The translations under genes were made by a program, and so were the position numbers. 13,338 bases of DNA from Candidatus Roizmanbacteria bacterium CG_4_9_14_0_8_um_filter_34_12 (GTDB taxonomy: Bacteria > Patescibacteriota > Microgenomatia > UBA1406 > GWC2-37-13): positions 1 through 13,338 of the forward strand of contig PFTH01000105.1 in the NCBI GenBank assembly GCA_002789465.1, in the 5' to 3' direction. Shown here one piece after another: positions 1 to 6,227 of the stretch. The notes beneath the pieces were generated by a model. The model was not told the DNA's origin. It did not search any database and was given only the letters and a program-made list of their open reading frames with translations. The stretch's first letter is position 1. Each line of letters opens with the position of its first letter.

Positions 1-21
1 ATTTTAAACTCACTCGCCTTT

Positions 22-75
22 TTTCATGCTCATCTTGCATTAGAAACAGGTTCTATTTCATGCTCATCTTGCATT
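22..75. repeat. 20-bp tandem direct repeat, 34-bp period
   Basis: The 20 bases at 22-41 recur exactly at 56-75. The repeat falls in the abnormal tail of the histidine kinase and spans its stop codon. A duplication this close to the window edge could be a real slippage product or an assembly artefact. Confidence 0.8.
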
Positions 76-884
76 GGACAAGACTCATTATCTTTAATGA
101 TAATAAGGGCATTATTATATTCCCTTATTAAAGAGATATGAATTTTCCCGTTATAAGAAGTGTATTTTATTGCATTGTCAATGATATTTAATATCGCTCT
201 TCCCAAACGCTCTCTAAAACCTAACATTTGTATATGGGGAGTAATCGAGTTAATAACAGTAATTTGTTTTTTTATAGCTAATTTTTGTGCGATTTCTGAC
301 ATTTCATTTATTAATTCGGATAAATCAAACATGTTTCTCATATTTTCATTTGGTACTTCCGACCAGGCAAGATTCAATACATCTCTCAATGTTGTTGTTA
401 ACCGATCTGTTTCAATAATAGAGTCTTTAATAATTTTTTTATATTCGTCATTTAATCGTTCTTTTTGCAACGTTACCTCAAAACTACTACGAAGGGTTGT
501 GATGGGAGTTTTCATTTCATGAGCAACATCGGCAATAAATTGACGTTCCCGTTTGAAAGCTGTATCAAGTCGATTAAGTAATTCGTTAAACGATAATGCT
601 AATTTTCCTATTTCATCATCACTTTTAATGGATAAAATCCGTTTGTCAAGATTTTTACTTGATATTTGGCGTATTTGTAAAGAAAAGTTTGTAATTGATT
701 GAGTAATTTTATATATAGTAATAAATCCTATTACGGATAGTATTAAAAATAAAATACCAAGAACATATGCGCTGTATTTATACTGATATATATGTACAGT
801 AAGAATGATAAAAAAACCAAGCAAGGCGAGACTCACAACATACCAAAAAAAGAGTTTAAATCTTAGGCTTTCTGTTTTTTTCAT
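30..884 (-). CDS. Membrane sensor histidine kinase, ATPase domain truncated
   Basis: The 284-residue protein has two predicted membrane helices (about residues 11-31 and 38-59) joined by a very short outside loop. A HAMP-like linker follows (about 60-107), then a HisKA domain with the H-box FIADVAHEMKTP, phospho-acceptor His122. The N-box NIIDNAIKYT (233-242) of the ATP-binding domain is present, and the reading reaches IIIKDN (261-266). Normal kinases continue here with a DxGxG box and two further glycine boxes. This one runs into an unrelated tail (ESCPMQDEHE...) and stops, so it is roughly 60-70 residues short. A tandem 20-bp repeat (22-41 and 56-75) lies in the tail. The start ATG overlaps the regulator's TGA (ATGA), implying translational coupling. 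By family it would phosphorylate the adjacent regulator, but as written it probably cannot bind ATP normally. Confidence 0.85.
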   Translation of the reverse strand: MKKTESLRFKLFFWYVVSLALLGFFIILTVHIYQYKYSAYVLGILFLILSVIGFITIYKITQSITNFSLQIRQISSKNLDKRILSIKSDDEIGKLALSFNELLNRLDTAFKRERQFIADVAHEMKTPITTLRSSFEVTLQKERLNDEYKKIIKDSIIETDRLTTTLRDVLNLAWSEVPNENMRNMFDLSELINEMSEIAQKLAIKKQITVINSITPHIQMLGFRERLGRAILNIIDNAIKYTSYNGKIHISLIREYNNALIIIKDNESCPMQDEHEIEPVSNAR

Positions 885-1564
885 GTTTGAGGTTTTTTGT
901 CTGTTGCCATATATCCAACTCCATGAAGAGTATGGATAAGAGGTACTTTATAACCTTTATCAATTTTTTTTCGCAGTGTTCCAATAAACACGTCAACTAC
1001 ATTAGAAAGACTTTCAAAATTATAATCCCAAACATGTTCTATAACCTGTGTTCTGGTAACAACTTCATTTTTTTGTCGAAGCAGTAGTTCTAAAATAGCA
1101 AATTCTTTTGGAGTCAATTTGATCATTTTTCCATTTCTCTTAACTATATGCTTGAGAGGATCAACTTCTAAATCATCGATTGTAAGATTGTTCGTAACTT
1201 GATGGTAACTTCTCCGTAGAAGTGCATTGATCCGCGCTTTGAGTTCTGCAAATACAAACGGTTTTGTGAGATAGTCATCAGCCCCGGAATTCAGTCCTTC
1301 AACTTTATCATCAACTTCACTTTTTGCAGTCAACATAAGCACTGGTGTCTCTTTTTTTAGTTCGCGGAGTTTTTTACAAAGTTCAATTCCGGATAATTTG
1401 GGAAGCATCACATCAAGAATGATAACATCATAGGTTTCTTCTTTTGCAAGATATAAACCCTCTTCACCATCAAATGCTGAATCCACAGCAAAACCCTGTT
1501 CAATCAGGCCTTTTTTTATAAAATAAGAAAGCCTTTTTTCATCTTCAACTAATAGAATCTTCAT
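881..1564 (-). CDS. OmpR/PhoB-family response regulator
   Basis: The 227-residue protein has the usual length and two-domain layout. The receiver domain (1-115) carries the acidic pair in VEDEK near the N-terminus, phospho-acceptor Asp51 in VIILDVMLP, Thr79 in LMLTAK, and Lys101 in TKPF. A winged-helix DNA-binding domain follows (about 125-222), with the family signature LTPKEFAILELLL and a C-terminal TLRKKID...TLHGVGYM. It should be a transcription factor controlled by phosphorylation from the downstream kinase, whose ATG overlaps its stop. A near-consensus promoter lies upstream, with an inverted repeat over the start-site region that might allow autoregulation. Because the partner kinase is truncated, the regulator may depend on another phosphodonor. 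Confidence 0.95.
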   Translation of the reverse strand: MKILLVEDEKRLSYFIKKGLIEQGFAVDSAFDGEEGLYLAKEETYDVIILDVMLPKLSGIELCKKLRELKKETPVLMLTAKSEVDDKVEGLNSGADDYLTKPFVFAELKARINALLRRSYHQVTNNLTIDDLEVDPLKHIVKRNGKMIKLTPKEFAILELLLRQKNEVVTRTQVIEHVWDYNFESLSNVVDVFIGTLRKKIDKGYKVPLIHTLHGVGYMATDKKPQT

Positions 1565-1572
1565 TGATGTTC

Positions 1573-1602
1573 TTACAATATTAAAAAGTTAAATTATTGT
1601 AA
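1573..1602. promoter_or_regulatory. 8-bp inverted repeat over -10 and start site (possible operator)
   Basis: TTACAATA (1573-1580) and TATTGTAA (1595-1602) are perfect inverted copies separated by 14 bases. They cover the -10 box and predicted start of the regulator promoter, a sensible place for autoregulation by an OmpR-type factor. Those factors more often bind direct repeats, so the role is uncertain. Confidence 0.4.
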
Positions 1603-1624
1603 AGCTTAAACTATTACCTGTCAA
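1596..1624 (-). promoter_or_regulatory. Sigma70-type promoter of the two-component operon
   Basis: Reading the minus strand, TTGACA (1619-1624) is separated by exactly 17 bases from TACAAT (1596-1601). The predicted start near 1589 gives a leader of about 25 bases to the regulator's ATG at 1564. Unlike most genes here it is not leaderless, yet no clear Shine-Dalgarno is visible. Confidence 0.75.
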
Positions 1625-1678
1625 GTAGAAGTTTTAACAATTATAATTAAATAAATTAAGAAAAATACCATATAAATT

Positions 1679-1687
1679 TGCTATGAT
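1679..1687 (+). promoter_or_regulatory. Extended -10 promoter, leaderless start for 1694
   Basis: The extended -10 TGCTATGAT ends at 1687, six bases before the ATG at 1694, so transcription should begin at or next to the start codon. No -35 match and no ribosome binding site are seen. Confidence 0.6.
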
Positions 1688-1693
1688 ATTTAC

Positions 1694-1960
1694 ATGCTTT
1701 CACATACGCCTCCATCAGTAAATTCTGTCCTTTGGTCATATAATTTAAATGAAATTAATGTTCAAAAAGATAAAAAAATCATCATTTCTCAAGTTCTTAA
1801 TTTTGGTTCAGAGGAAGCAATTAAGTGGTTGTTTAAACAATATGGATTTGCCACTGTTGAACAAGTAGCCAATACTATTCCTCTTTTTCAGTGGAATAAA
1901 AAATCATTATCACTCTGGAAGACTATCCTTTCTATTAATCCCAAAAAAAGAATTTCCTAA
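1694..1960 (+). CDS. DUF6922-like protein, probable antitoxin of nucleotidyltransferase module 1
   Basis: This 88-residue protein resembles the DUF6922 type of small helical protein found upstream of AbiEii-like nucleotidyltransferases. Visible signs are the early VLWSYNLNEINVQKDKK segment, then IISQVLNFGSEEAIKWLFKQYG, which is the family's usual core, and a basic C-terminus (NPKKRIS). There is no signal peptide or membrane segment. Its stop lies 2 bases before the next ATG, so the two genes form one unit. The extended -10 ending six bases before the ATG indicates a leaderless mRNA. The antitoxin role is inferred from the pairing and size; family assignment is moderate. Confidence 0.75.
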   Translation: MLSHTPPSVNSVLWSYNLNEINVQKDKKIIISQVLNFGSEEAIKWLFKQYGFATVEQVANTIPLFQWNKKSLSLWKTILSINPKKRIS

Positions 1961-1962
1961 AA

Positions 1963-2607
1963 ATGAAAAACCTTAAACTATCGATATTGTCTGAAAAAAG
2001 AAAGAAAATTCTTCCATTCTTTGTTTCATTGAAAGAAGAGTTTTATCTCGCCGGAGGCACTGGTCTTGCGCTTCAAATTGGACACAGAGAAAGTCTTGAT
2101 TTCGATTTTTTTTCACCTCATTCTTTTAATGCCAATGAGATGGTTCAGCGCTTGTCAACGATTTTTGGTAGTAAATCATTTAACATAACGCAAGTTGAAA
2201 AAAATACGCTATCAATAAACTTGTATTCAGAAATAAAAATAAGTTTTATGACATATGAATATAAACTTATAAATTCATTATTGTTGACAGAATATATAAA
2301 TATCGCATCAATCCCTGACATCGCCTGTATAAAATTATCCGCAATTATGCAACGCTGTGCATTAAAGGATTATGTGGATCTATACGAAATTATGAAAACA
2401 TATTCGCTCCCTCAATTACTTTCATTTGCGAAAACGAAGTATCCAACAGTTGACTCAACGATTATTCTAAAAGGTCTTAGTTATCTTGATGATGTTATTG
2501 ATGAACCACTCATATACAAAACAGGGCAATTAAAACCTCAAATTAACACACTAAAACTTTTTTTTCAAAAAGAAGTAAAAAAATATATAGAATCTATCAT
2601 CCTTTGA
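1963..2607 (+). CDS. AbiEii/AbiGii-type nucleotidyltransferase, probable toxin (module 1)
   Basis: The 214-residue protein has the nucleotidyltransferase signature of the AbiEii/MenT-like superfamily. FYLAGGTGLAL (residues 27-37) carries the Gly-Gly-Thr motif, and SLDFDFF (44-50) supplies the two metal-binding aspartates, Asp46 and Asp48. A further motif, ACIKLSAIMQRCALKDYVDLYEI, matches the conserved Lys and Asp region of the family. Known members transfer nucleotides to RNA, often tRNA, and act as toxins or abortive-infection effectors. It follows the small DUF6922-like gene by 2 bases with no Shine-Dalgarno, suggesting re-initiation. A similar module lies at 7194-8038. Domain is confident; substrate and toxicity are inferred. 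Confidence 0.88.
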   Translation: MKNLKLSILSEKRKKILPFFVSLKEEFYLAGGTGLALQIGHRESLDFDFFSPHSFNANEMVQRLSTIFGSKSFNITQVEKNTLSINLYSEIKISFMTYEYKLINSLLLTEYINIASIPDIACIKLSAIMQRCALKDYVDLYEIMKTYSLPQLLSFAKTKYPTVDSTIILKGLSYLDDVIDEPLIYKTGQLKPQINTLKLFFQKEVKKYIESIIL

Positions 2608-2648
2608 CTTTGAATATGTAATTATAAATCAGCGCCTAGCGCCAAAGG
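2601..2648. terminator. Possible bidirectional hairpin between convergent genes
   Basis: CCTTTG (2601-2606) pairs with CAAAGG (2643-2648), and inside it GCGC-CTA-GCGC (2632-2642) forms a GC-rich stem in very AT-rich surroundings. It sits between the convergent nucleotidyltransferase gene and dnaB. No strong T-run follows, so a terminator role is only plausible. Confidence 0.25.
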
Positions 2649-2686
2649 TAACTGTTATTTGTAGATTTTTCAAAAGATCAACTCGT

Positions 2687-4027
2687 TTAGGTTCGTGTTT
2701 CTGTTCCATAAAATTTTACCCGATCTCCCCTAAACATTAAGTCAATTTCACCAGTCGCACCGTTTCTGTGTTTCGCAATATACAGTTTAATTAGTTTTTT
2801 GCTTTGATCAAGTAAATCTTCATTATCATCCTCTTGATATAAAAACATCACCACGTCCGCGTCCTGTTCGATGGCTCCGGATTCGCGCAGATCTGCCAAC
2901 TGCGGTTTTTTTGAACCACGCTGCTCTACTGCGCGAGATAGCTGCGAAATTGCCAAAACCGGTATTTTTAATTCACGTGCTAAATTTTTCAACCCCTGAG
3001 ACACAAACGAGACCTCCTGAACGCGTGAATCAAAACGTTTTCCAGCGTCAGCCAATTGCAGATAATCAACAATAATTAATTTCACATCGCGTTCAACCTT
3101 TAATTTCCGGGCTTTGGTACGCATCTCAATAATTGTACTTCCTGGTGTATCGTCAATATAAATGGGCGCTTCAGAGAGCTCTCCCATTGCCTCGGTTAAA
3201 CGGCTGTAATCATCATCGGAAAGTTTTCCGGTTTTTAATCGCCACGCATCAATATCTGCCTGTCCAACCAATAATCTGTCAACCAACTCTTCCTTACTCA
3301 TTTCCAAAGAAAAGAAACCAACCGGCTTTTTTTCTTTTGTGGCAACGTAGAGAGCCATATTCAATGCAAGAGTTGTTTTACCAATTCCAGGACGAGCGGC
3401 AAGAATCAGTAAATTTGAATCCTGCATTCCTGCCAACTTATTATCAAGTTGGGTAAATCCAGTAGTTAAACCTCGTAGCCCAGAACCACTTTTCATAAAC
3501 TCCTCAAGACGTTCAAAACTTTCTGCTAAAACTGATTTAAGTTCAATAAAATCTCGATGCATATGTTGTTGAGACAATGCAAAAATATCAGTCTCTGCCG
3601 AATCAAGTAGAATTTTTACATCCCCATCTTCAGCAAAAGCTTTTTCAGTGATTCGTGAAGACATAGTGATTAATCTTCGTTTTGTATATTGATCTTTAAC
3701 TATCCGTCCATAATGTTCAACATAAGCAGAGCTTGGAACCGTGTTGATTAAATCAGAAAGATATGCAGTTCCACCGACTTTTTTTAAACTTCCTTCGTGT
3801 TGAAGTTCGTTTTTTAGAGTGATAACATCAATTGGACTTTGTTTCTCAAATAATGTTATCATCGCAGTATAGATAAGACTATGTTCAGGAAGATAAAAAT
3901 GTTCAGGAAGTAAAGACTCTGCCACTGTATTAATAGCAGCCGAGTCTAACAACACCGCACCTAAAACTGATTTTTCCGCATCAAGATCTTGAGGGGGAAT
4001 TTTAACATTATTTGATGAAGACACCAT
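2687..4027 (-). CDS. dnaB: Replicative DNA helicase DnaB
   Basis: The 446-residue protein is a full-length hexameric replication-fork helicase. The N-terminal helical domain opens with IPPQDLDAEKSVLGAVLLD. The RecA-like motor has a Walker A AARPGIGKTTLALN (Lys217), the motif FFSLEMSKEEL, a Walker B LIIVDYLQL (Asp321), SQLSR (361-365), the DLRESGAIEQDAD motif and the KHRNG arginine-finger region (about 420). There is no intein or internal insertion. It unwinds the duplex 5' to 3' and works with primase (not in this window). The start follows a long palindromic AT-rich segment. No clear -10 or Shine-Dalgarno is seen for this gene, unlike its neighbours. Confidence 0.98.
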   Translation of the reverse strand: MVSSSNNVKIPPQDLDAEKSVLGAVLLDSAAINTVAESLLPEHFYLPEHSLIYTAMITLFEKQSPIDVITLKNELQHEGSLKKVGGTAYLSDLINTVPSSAYVEHYGRIVKDQYTKRRLITMSSRITEKAFAEDGDVKILLDSAETDIFALSQQHMHRDFIELKSVLAESFERLEEFMKSGSGLRGLTTGFTQLDNKLAGMQDSNLLILAARPGIGKTTLALNMALYVATKEKKPVGFFSLEMSKEELVDRLLVGQADIDAWRLKTGKLSDDDYSRLTEAMGELSEAPIYIDDTPGSTIIEMRTKARKLKVERDVKLIIVDYLQLADAGKRFDSRVQEVSFVSQGLKNLARELKIPVLAISQLSRAVEQRGSKKPQLADLRESGAIEQDADVVMFLYQEDDNEDLLDQSKKLIKLYIAKHRNGATGEIDLMFRGDRVKFYGTETRT

Positions 4028-4045
4028 AATTGATTTCTAATTTCT

Positions 4046-4135
4046 AATCAATCTAATTGACCTAATCAATGTCCAATAACCAAATTCCAATTGGGAATTG
4101 GGATTTGTTTAGAAATTAGATCAATTAGGTTAATT
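4046..4135. repeat. About 90-bp imperfect palindrome between dnaB and the hydrolase gene
   Basis: The 21-base arm at 4046-4066 matches the inverted arm at 4115-4135 at 18 of 21 positions. At the centre CCAATT-GGG-AATTGG (4087-4101) is a second perfect stem. The hairpin begins three bases past the hydrolase stop and lies upstream of dnaB on the same strand, so it could act as a terminator, an RNA-processing site or a dispersed repeat. Confidence 0.55.
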
Positions 4136-4138
4136 AAA

Positions 4139-4792
4139 TTAATTACTGATTTCCATTACCACAACTCTCATCGTTTCGCTAATATCTTCTTTTTTTAATA
4201 TTAATTTATCTATTGATTGAACTGACTCTTGACCAATTTTTTTCAAAAATTCTTCCACTCCCACTAATTCTTTAAAATTATCCTGATTGAGTTTAGAAGT
4301 ATTGTAGTGCATTGGAATGACAATTGACGGTTCAAGCTCTTTGATCAACTCAATTGCTTCGTTAGCGTCAAGCGTAAACCTACCCCCAACTGGAACCATT
4401 AATACACCAACATCTCCAATTTCGTCTAACGTACTATCATCAGGCATCACTCCAAGATCGCCACAATGAACAATAGAAATTCCCTCAACTTCAATTTTAT
4501 AAATATTGTTTTCACCACGTTCCACCCCTTTTTGCTTATCATGAAATGATTGAAATCCAAAAACCCGTATTCCCTTTTTTTCAAACTGTCCCGGCCAGTC
4601 AATGACAAGAGGATTACCACTAATGTTATCTACCTGACTGTGATCGGCATGATTATGTGAGACTGTAACAATATCCGCCTCTATTTTTGGAAACGGTAAT
4701 CCAACCATTTTTTCGTTAAATGGATCTGTCACTAATTTTGCTTCTTTTGATTTGATTAAAAAAGATGAGTGTCCGAAATATTTGATTTCCAT
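4139..4792 (-). CDS. Metallo-beta-lactamase-fold metal-dependent hydrolase (UPF0173/UlaG-like)
   Basis: The 217-residue protein has the metal-binding HxHxDH motif in SHNHADHS (His46, His48, Asp50, His51). Later ligands are HCGDLG (His109, Asp112) and PMHY (His162). The short N-terminal hairpin MEIKYFGHSSFLI is typical of the compact group that includes UlaG-like lactonases and UPF0173 proteins. These are soluble hydrolases that usually bind two metal ions; the substrate here cannot be told. No signal peptide is present. An extended -10, TGCTATCTT (4802-4810), ends 9 bases before the ATG with no Shine-Dalgarno, so the mRNA should start only 2-3 bases upstream. It is followed by dnaB in the same direction, separated by the palindrome. 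Confidence 0.9.
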   Translation of the reverse strand: MEIKYFGHSSFLIKSKEAKLVTDPFNEKMVGLPFPKIEADIVTVSHNHADHSQVDNISGNPLVIDWPGQFEKKGIRVFGFQSFHDKQKGVERGENNIYKIEVEGISIVHCGDLGVMPDDSTLDEIGDVGVLMVPVGGRFTLDANEAIELIKELEPSIVIPMHYNTSKLNQDNFKELVGVEEFLKKIGQESVQSIDKLILKKEDISETMRVVVMEISN

Positions 4793-4801
4793 AGTGTCAT
4801 A

Positions 4802-4810
4802 AAGATAGCA
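4802..4810 (-). promoter_or_regulatory. Extended -10 promoter of the hydrolase gene
   Basis: On the minus strand TGCTATCTT ends 9 bases before the ATG at 4792, predicting a leader of about 2-3 bases. Confidence 0.45.
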
Positions 4811-4828
4811 AAACTAAATAAAAATTGC

Positions 4829-4860
4829 AATCTTAAATCTTATATCATAAATCTTAAATC
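4829..4860. repeat. Short direct repeat in AT-rich intergenic DNA
   Basis: AATCTTAAATC occurs at 4829-4839 and again at 4850-4860. The surrounding 4793-4915 stretch is very AT-rich with degenerate copies of the same word and shows no gene. Confidence 0.55.
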
Positions 4861-4915
4861 AAATTGAACTTGAATCTTTTTTTTATTTACATACATTTCT
4901 CTTTATATCTTCTTT

Positions 4916-5275
4916 TTATTTTTCCGGTAACTTATCTATTTGTTTAAGTAAGTTCCCAACTGTATTATCAAAAACATAATCAGAAATCGATTCAGTTGCC
5001 TGATTGGCAGTTCTGTTTATGGTTTTTGTGGCAACGCCAAGTATTTCATTTGCCCACGCTTGAGTATTGGTGTTAATTTCGTCTAATAAATTTGGTCCAG
5101 ATTTATTTAACTCCTTTTTAATTTTATCACCTAAAACATTAGGTCGAGTTTTTGTCAGAATGGTTTTTTTCGCGATGGTTGCCAAAGTAAAGCCCGTGGC
5201 AACAAGACAAACTAAAATAATTAGTTTAAGAATCATTGGTGAATAATCTTTTTTCTTTTCTAAAGGCTGTACCAT
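4916..5275 (-). CDS. Small single-pass membrane protein, unknown function
   Basis: I do not recognise this 119-residue protein. A charged N-terminus (MVQPLEKKKD) is followed by one hydrophobic helix (about residues 13-34) and then a long polar region rich in Asn, Thr and Lys with amphipathic helical character, ending ...LLKQIDKLPEK. It is probably an N-in anchored protein with an outward soluble domain. The reading frame is open further upstream, but that extension would cover a palindromic repeat, and the ATG at 5275 has TATACT ending seven bases before it. That makes 5275 the likely start and the mRNA leaderless. The upstream codons are therefore excluded. Confidence 0.7.
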   Translation of the reverse strand: MVQPLEKKKDYSPMILKLIILVCLVATGFTLATIAKKTILTKTRPNVLGDKIKKELNKSGPNLLDEINTNTQAWANEILGVATKTINRTANQATESISDYVFDNTVGNLLKQIDKLPEK

Positions 5276-5282
5276 AGATATA

Positions 5283-5288
5283 AGTATA
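5283..5288 (-). promoter_or_regulatory. -10 box, leaderless start for the membrane protein
   Basis: TATACT on the minus strand lies seven bases before the ATG at 5275. It decides the start codon and places the transcript start at or beside it. No Shine-Dalgarno is visible. Confidence 0.55.
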
Positions 5289-5298
5289 TATAGTTGAC

Positions 5299-5420
5299 GC
5301 AAAACGAAATGTCCGTTTTTGTCATTCCCTCGTAGGAGGGAATCCAGACACAATATACATTATAAATAAGGTAATTATAGACTAGATCCCCGTCTTTACG
5401 GGGATGACATTTTGTTTTGC
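5299..5420. repeat. Palindromic MITE-like repeat with two inner hairpins
   Basis: The outer arms 5299-5313 and 5406-5420 are inverted copies at 14 of 15 positions. Inside are two hairpins in mirror orientation: GTCATTCCC...GGGAATCCAG near 5321-5347 and GATCCCCG...CGGGGATGAC near 5385-5408. The whole is about 122 bp, untranslated, and lies between a minus-strand gene and tRNA-His. The layout fits a small non-autonomous dispersed element or structured intergenic repeat. The TGTCATTC terminal word recurs in the repeat at 12284-12389. Confidence 0.7.
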
Positions 5421-5439
5421 GGTTACTATATGATAAAAT
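5412..5439 (+). promoter_or_regulatory. Probable tRNA-His promoter
   Basis: An extended -10 TGATAAAAT (TG at 5431-5432, TAAAAT 5434-5439) has TTGTTT (5412-5417) 16 bases upstream. The predicted start near 5446 gives a leader of about 25 bases before the mature tRNA. The -35 overlaps the right arm of the palindromic repeat. Confidence 0.5.
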
Positions 5440-5470
5440 ATGAAGAGTTTTCTTAAAAATCAAGATGGTT

Positions 5471-5548
5471 GGTGAACGTAGCTCAACCTGGTAGAGCATT
5501 AGCCTGTGGAGCTAATGGTTGGGGGTTCAAATCCCCTCGTTCACCCCA
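5471..5548 (+). tRNA. trnH: tRNA-His (GTG anticodon), CCA encoded
   Basis: The cloverleaf is complete. The eight-pair acceptor stem GGTGAACG/CGTTCACC includes the extra G(-1):C73 pair that marks histidine tRNA. The D-arm stem is GCTC/GAGC, the anticodon stem TTAGC/GCTAA with loop CTGTGGA (anticodon GTG, 5504-5506), the variable loop has five bases, and the T-arm is GGGGG-TTCAAAT-CCCCT. CCA (5546-5548) is genomically encoded. The flanks are complementary: 5455-5468 and 5546-5559 form a perfect 14-bp inverted repeat that includes the CCA and runs into a T-tract, so the precursor could form one long stem. Confidence 0.97.
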
Positions 5549-5561
5549 TCTTGATTTTTTT
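5546..5561 (+). terminator. tRNA-His trailer with T-tract, pairs with the leader
   Basis: CCATCTTGATTTTTTT follows the acceptor stem. It is the inverted complement of the leader at 5455-5468, so together with the acceptor stem it gives a long hairpin ending in seven Ts, resembling an intrinsic terminator built around the tRNA. Confidence 0.5.
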
Positions 5562-5576
5562 GTTGCGGGTTTTTAC

Positions 5577-5660
5577 CCCGAACTCACGCTCTTGCGACGC
5601 GAAGACATAGACTTCGGGAGCAAGTAAGTGTAGTTTGGGGCAAATCCCGTCAGTCACCCA
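5577..5660. repeat. Imperfect palindrome ending in a tRNA-like 3' remnant
   Basis: The left arm CCCCGAACTCACGCTC (5576-5591) is roughly mirrored by the right arm ending GTAGTTTGGGG at 5640, around a small CGAAG/CTTCG stem (5600-5604, 5611-5616 region). The word CCCGAACTCACGCTC matches 14 of 15 bases of the GNAT insertion at 8335-8349. The following CAAATCCCGTCAGTCACCCA (5641-5660) resembles the T-arm and acceptor end of the tRNA-His just upstream. No full cloverleaf can be drawn. Confidence 0.4.
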
Positions 5661-5693
5661 TTTTTTGTTTCCTCACATATGGTCAGACTAACT

Positions 5694-5702
5694 TGCTATA
5701 AT
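5694..5702 (+). promoter_or_regulatory. Orphan extended -10 (TGCTATAAT)
   Basis: A perfect TATAAT (5697-5702) with a TG extension lies about 110 bases upstream of the SET gene, which has its own promoter. Nothing coding starts just downstream. It might drive an unannotated short RNA across 5709-5811, or be chance in AT-rich DNA. Confidence 0.25.
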
Positions 5703-5796
5703 TACCTACTAATTTTCGTAAACAGCCAGCTAGGTCCTATCAATCATGCATAAACTTAGCTCTAGTTTTTAGTACTTTAACGAAGGCTCTAACCTC

Positions 5797-5805
5797 TGAT
5801 ATAAT
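5797..5805 (+). promoter_or_regulatory. Extended -10 promoter, leaderless start for the SET gene
   Basis: TGATATAAT ends at 5805, six bases before the ATG at 5812. Transcription should start at the A of the ATG. No Shine-Dalgarno is seen. Confidence 0.65.
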
Positions 5806-5811
5806 CTTTGT

Positions 5812-6227
5812 ATGAATTTAGTTTTGTCTTCAAAGATATATCTTAGTAACTCAAAAATAAAAAACGCGGGAAGAGGTATTTTTGCAGCACAAAATATAAA
5901 AAAAGATGAGGTTATAGAAATATGCCCAATTATTTTGATAGAAGAGAAAGAAGTCTCAGATTTAAGAAAAACAGAACTTCATAATTATTACTTCATGTGG
6001 GGAGATGATAAAACAAATCATAAGGCTGCAATCTGCTTAGGGTTTGGTTCACTTTATAATCATTCATATTCACCTAACGCCACATATCACAAGAAAAAAA
6101 AGATTGTCTTATTGAATTCATTGCAATTAAAGACATAAATAAAGATGAAGAAATTAGCGTTAATTACAATTACGGGAACCCTGATGATAAATCAAAATTA
6201 TGGATTGAGAAAATACCATCGTATTAG
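5812..6227 (+). pseudogene. SET-domain protein, disrupted by a one-base frameshift
   Basis: The first frame (5812-6138) gives SKIKNAGRGIFAAQNIKKDEVIE and GSLYNHSYSPNA, the start of a SET methyltransferase domain and its NHS..PN motif. After an A8 tract (6094-6101) it drifts to a stop at 6138. One frame over, the expected SET ending appears: IEFIAIKDINKDEEISVNYNYG, then a stop at 6225-6227. Adding one A to the tract joins the halves into about 138 residues, a normal size for a stand-alone bacterial SET protein. SET enzymes use S-adenosylmethionine to methylate lysines in proteins; the target is unknown. The 3' end overlaps the convergent epimerase gene by four bases. The break may be real or a homopolymer error. 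Confidence 0.8.

Noticed and set aside
3133..3456. Plus-strand open frame inside dnaB
   Set aside because: It is antisense to well-conserved helicase motifs and has no protein-like features or promoter.
5276..5353. Upstream extension of the membrane protein through the palindromic repeat
   Set aside because: The extension encodes repeat-derived sequence, while the ATG at 5275 has a correctly placed -10.
5299..5660. CRISPR array
   Set aside because: The repeats are inverted, differ from each other and have no regular spacers; no cas gene is present.
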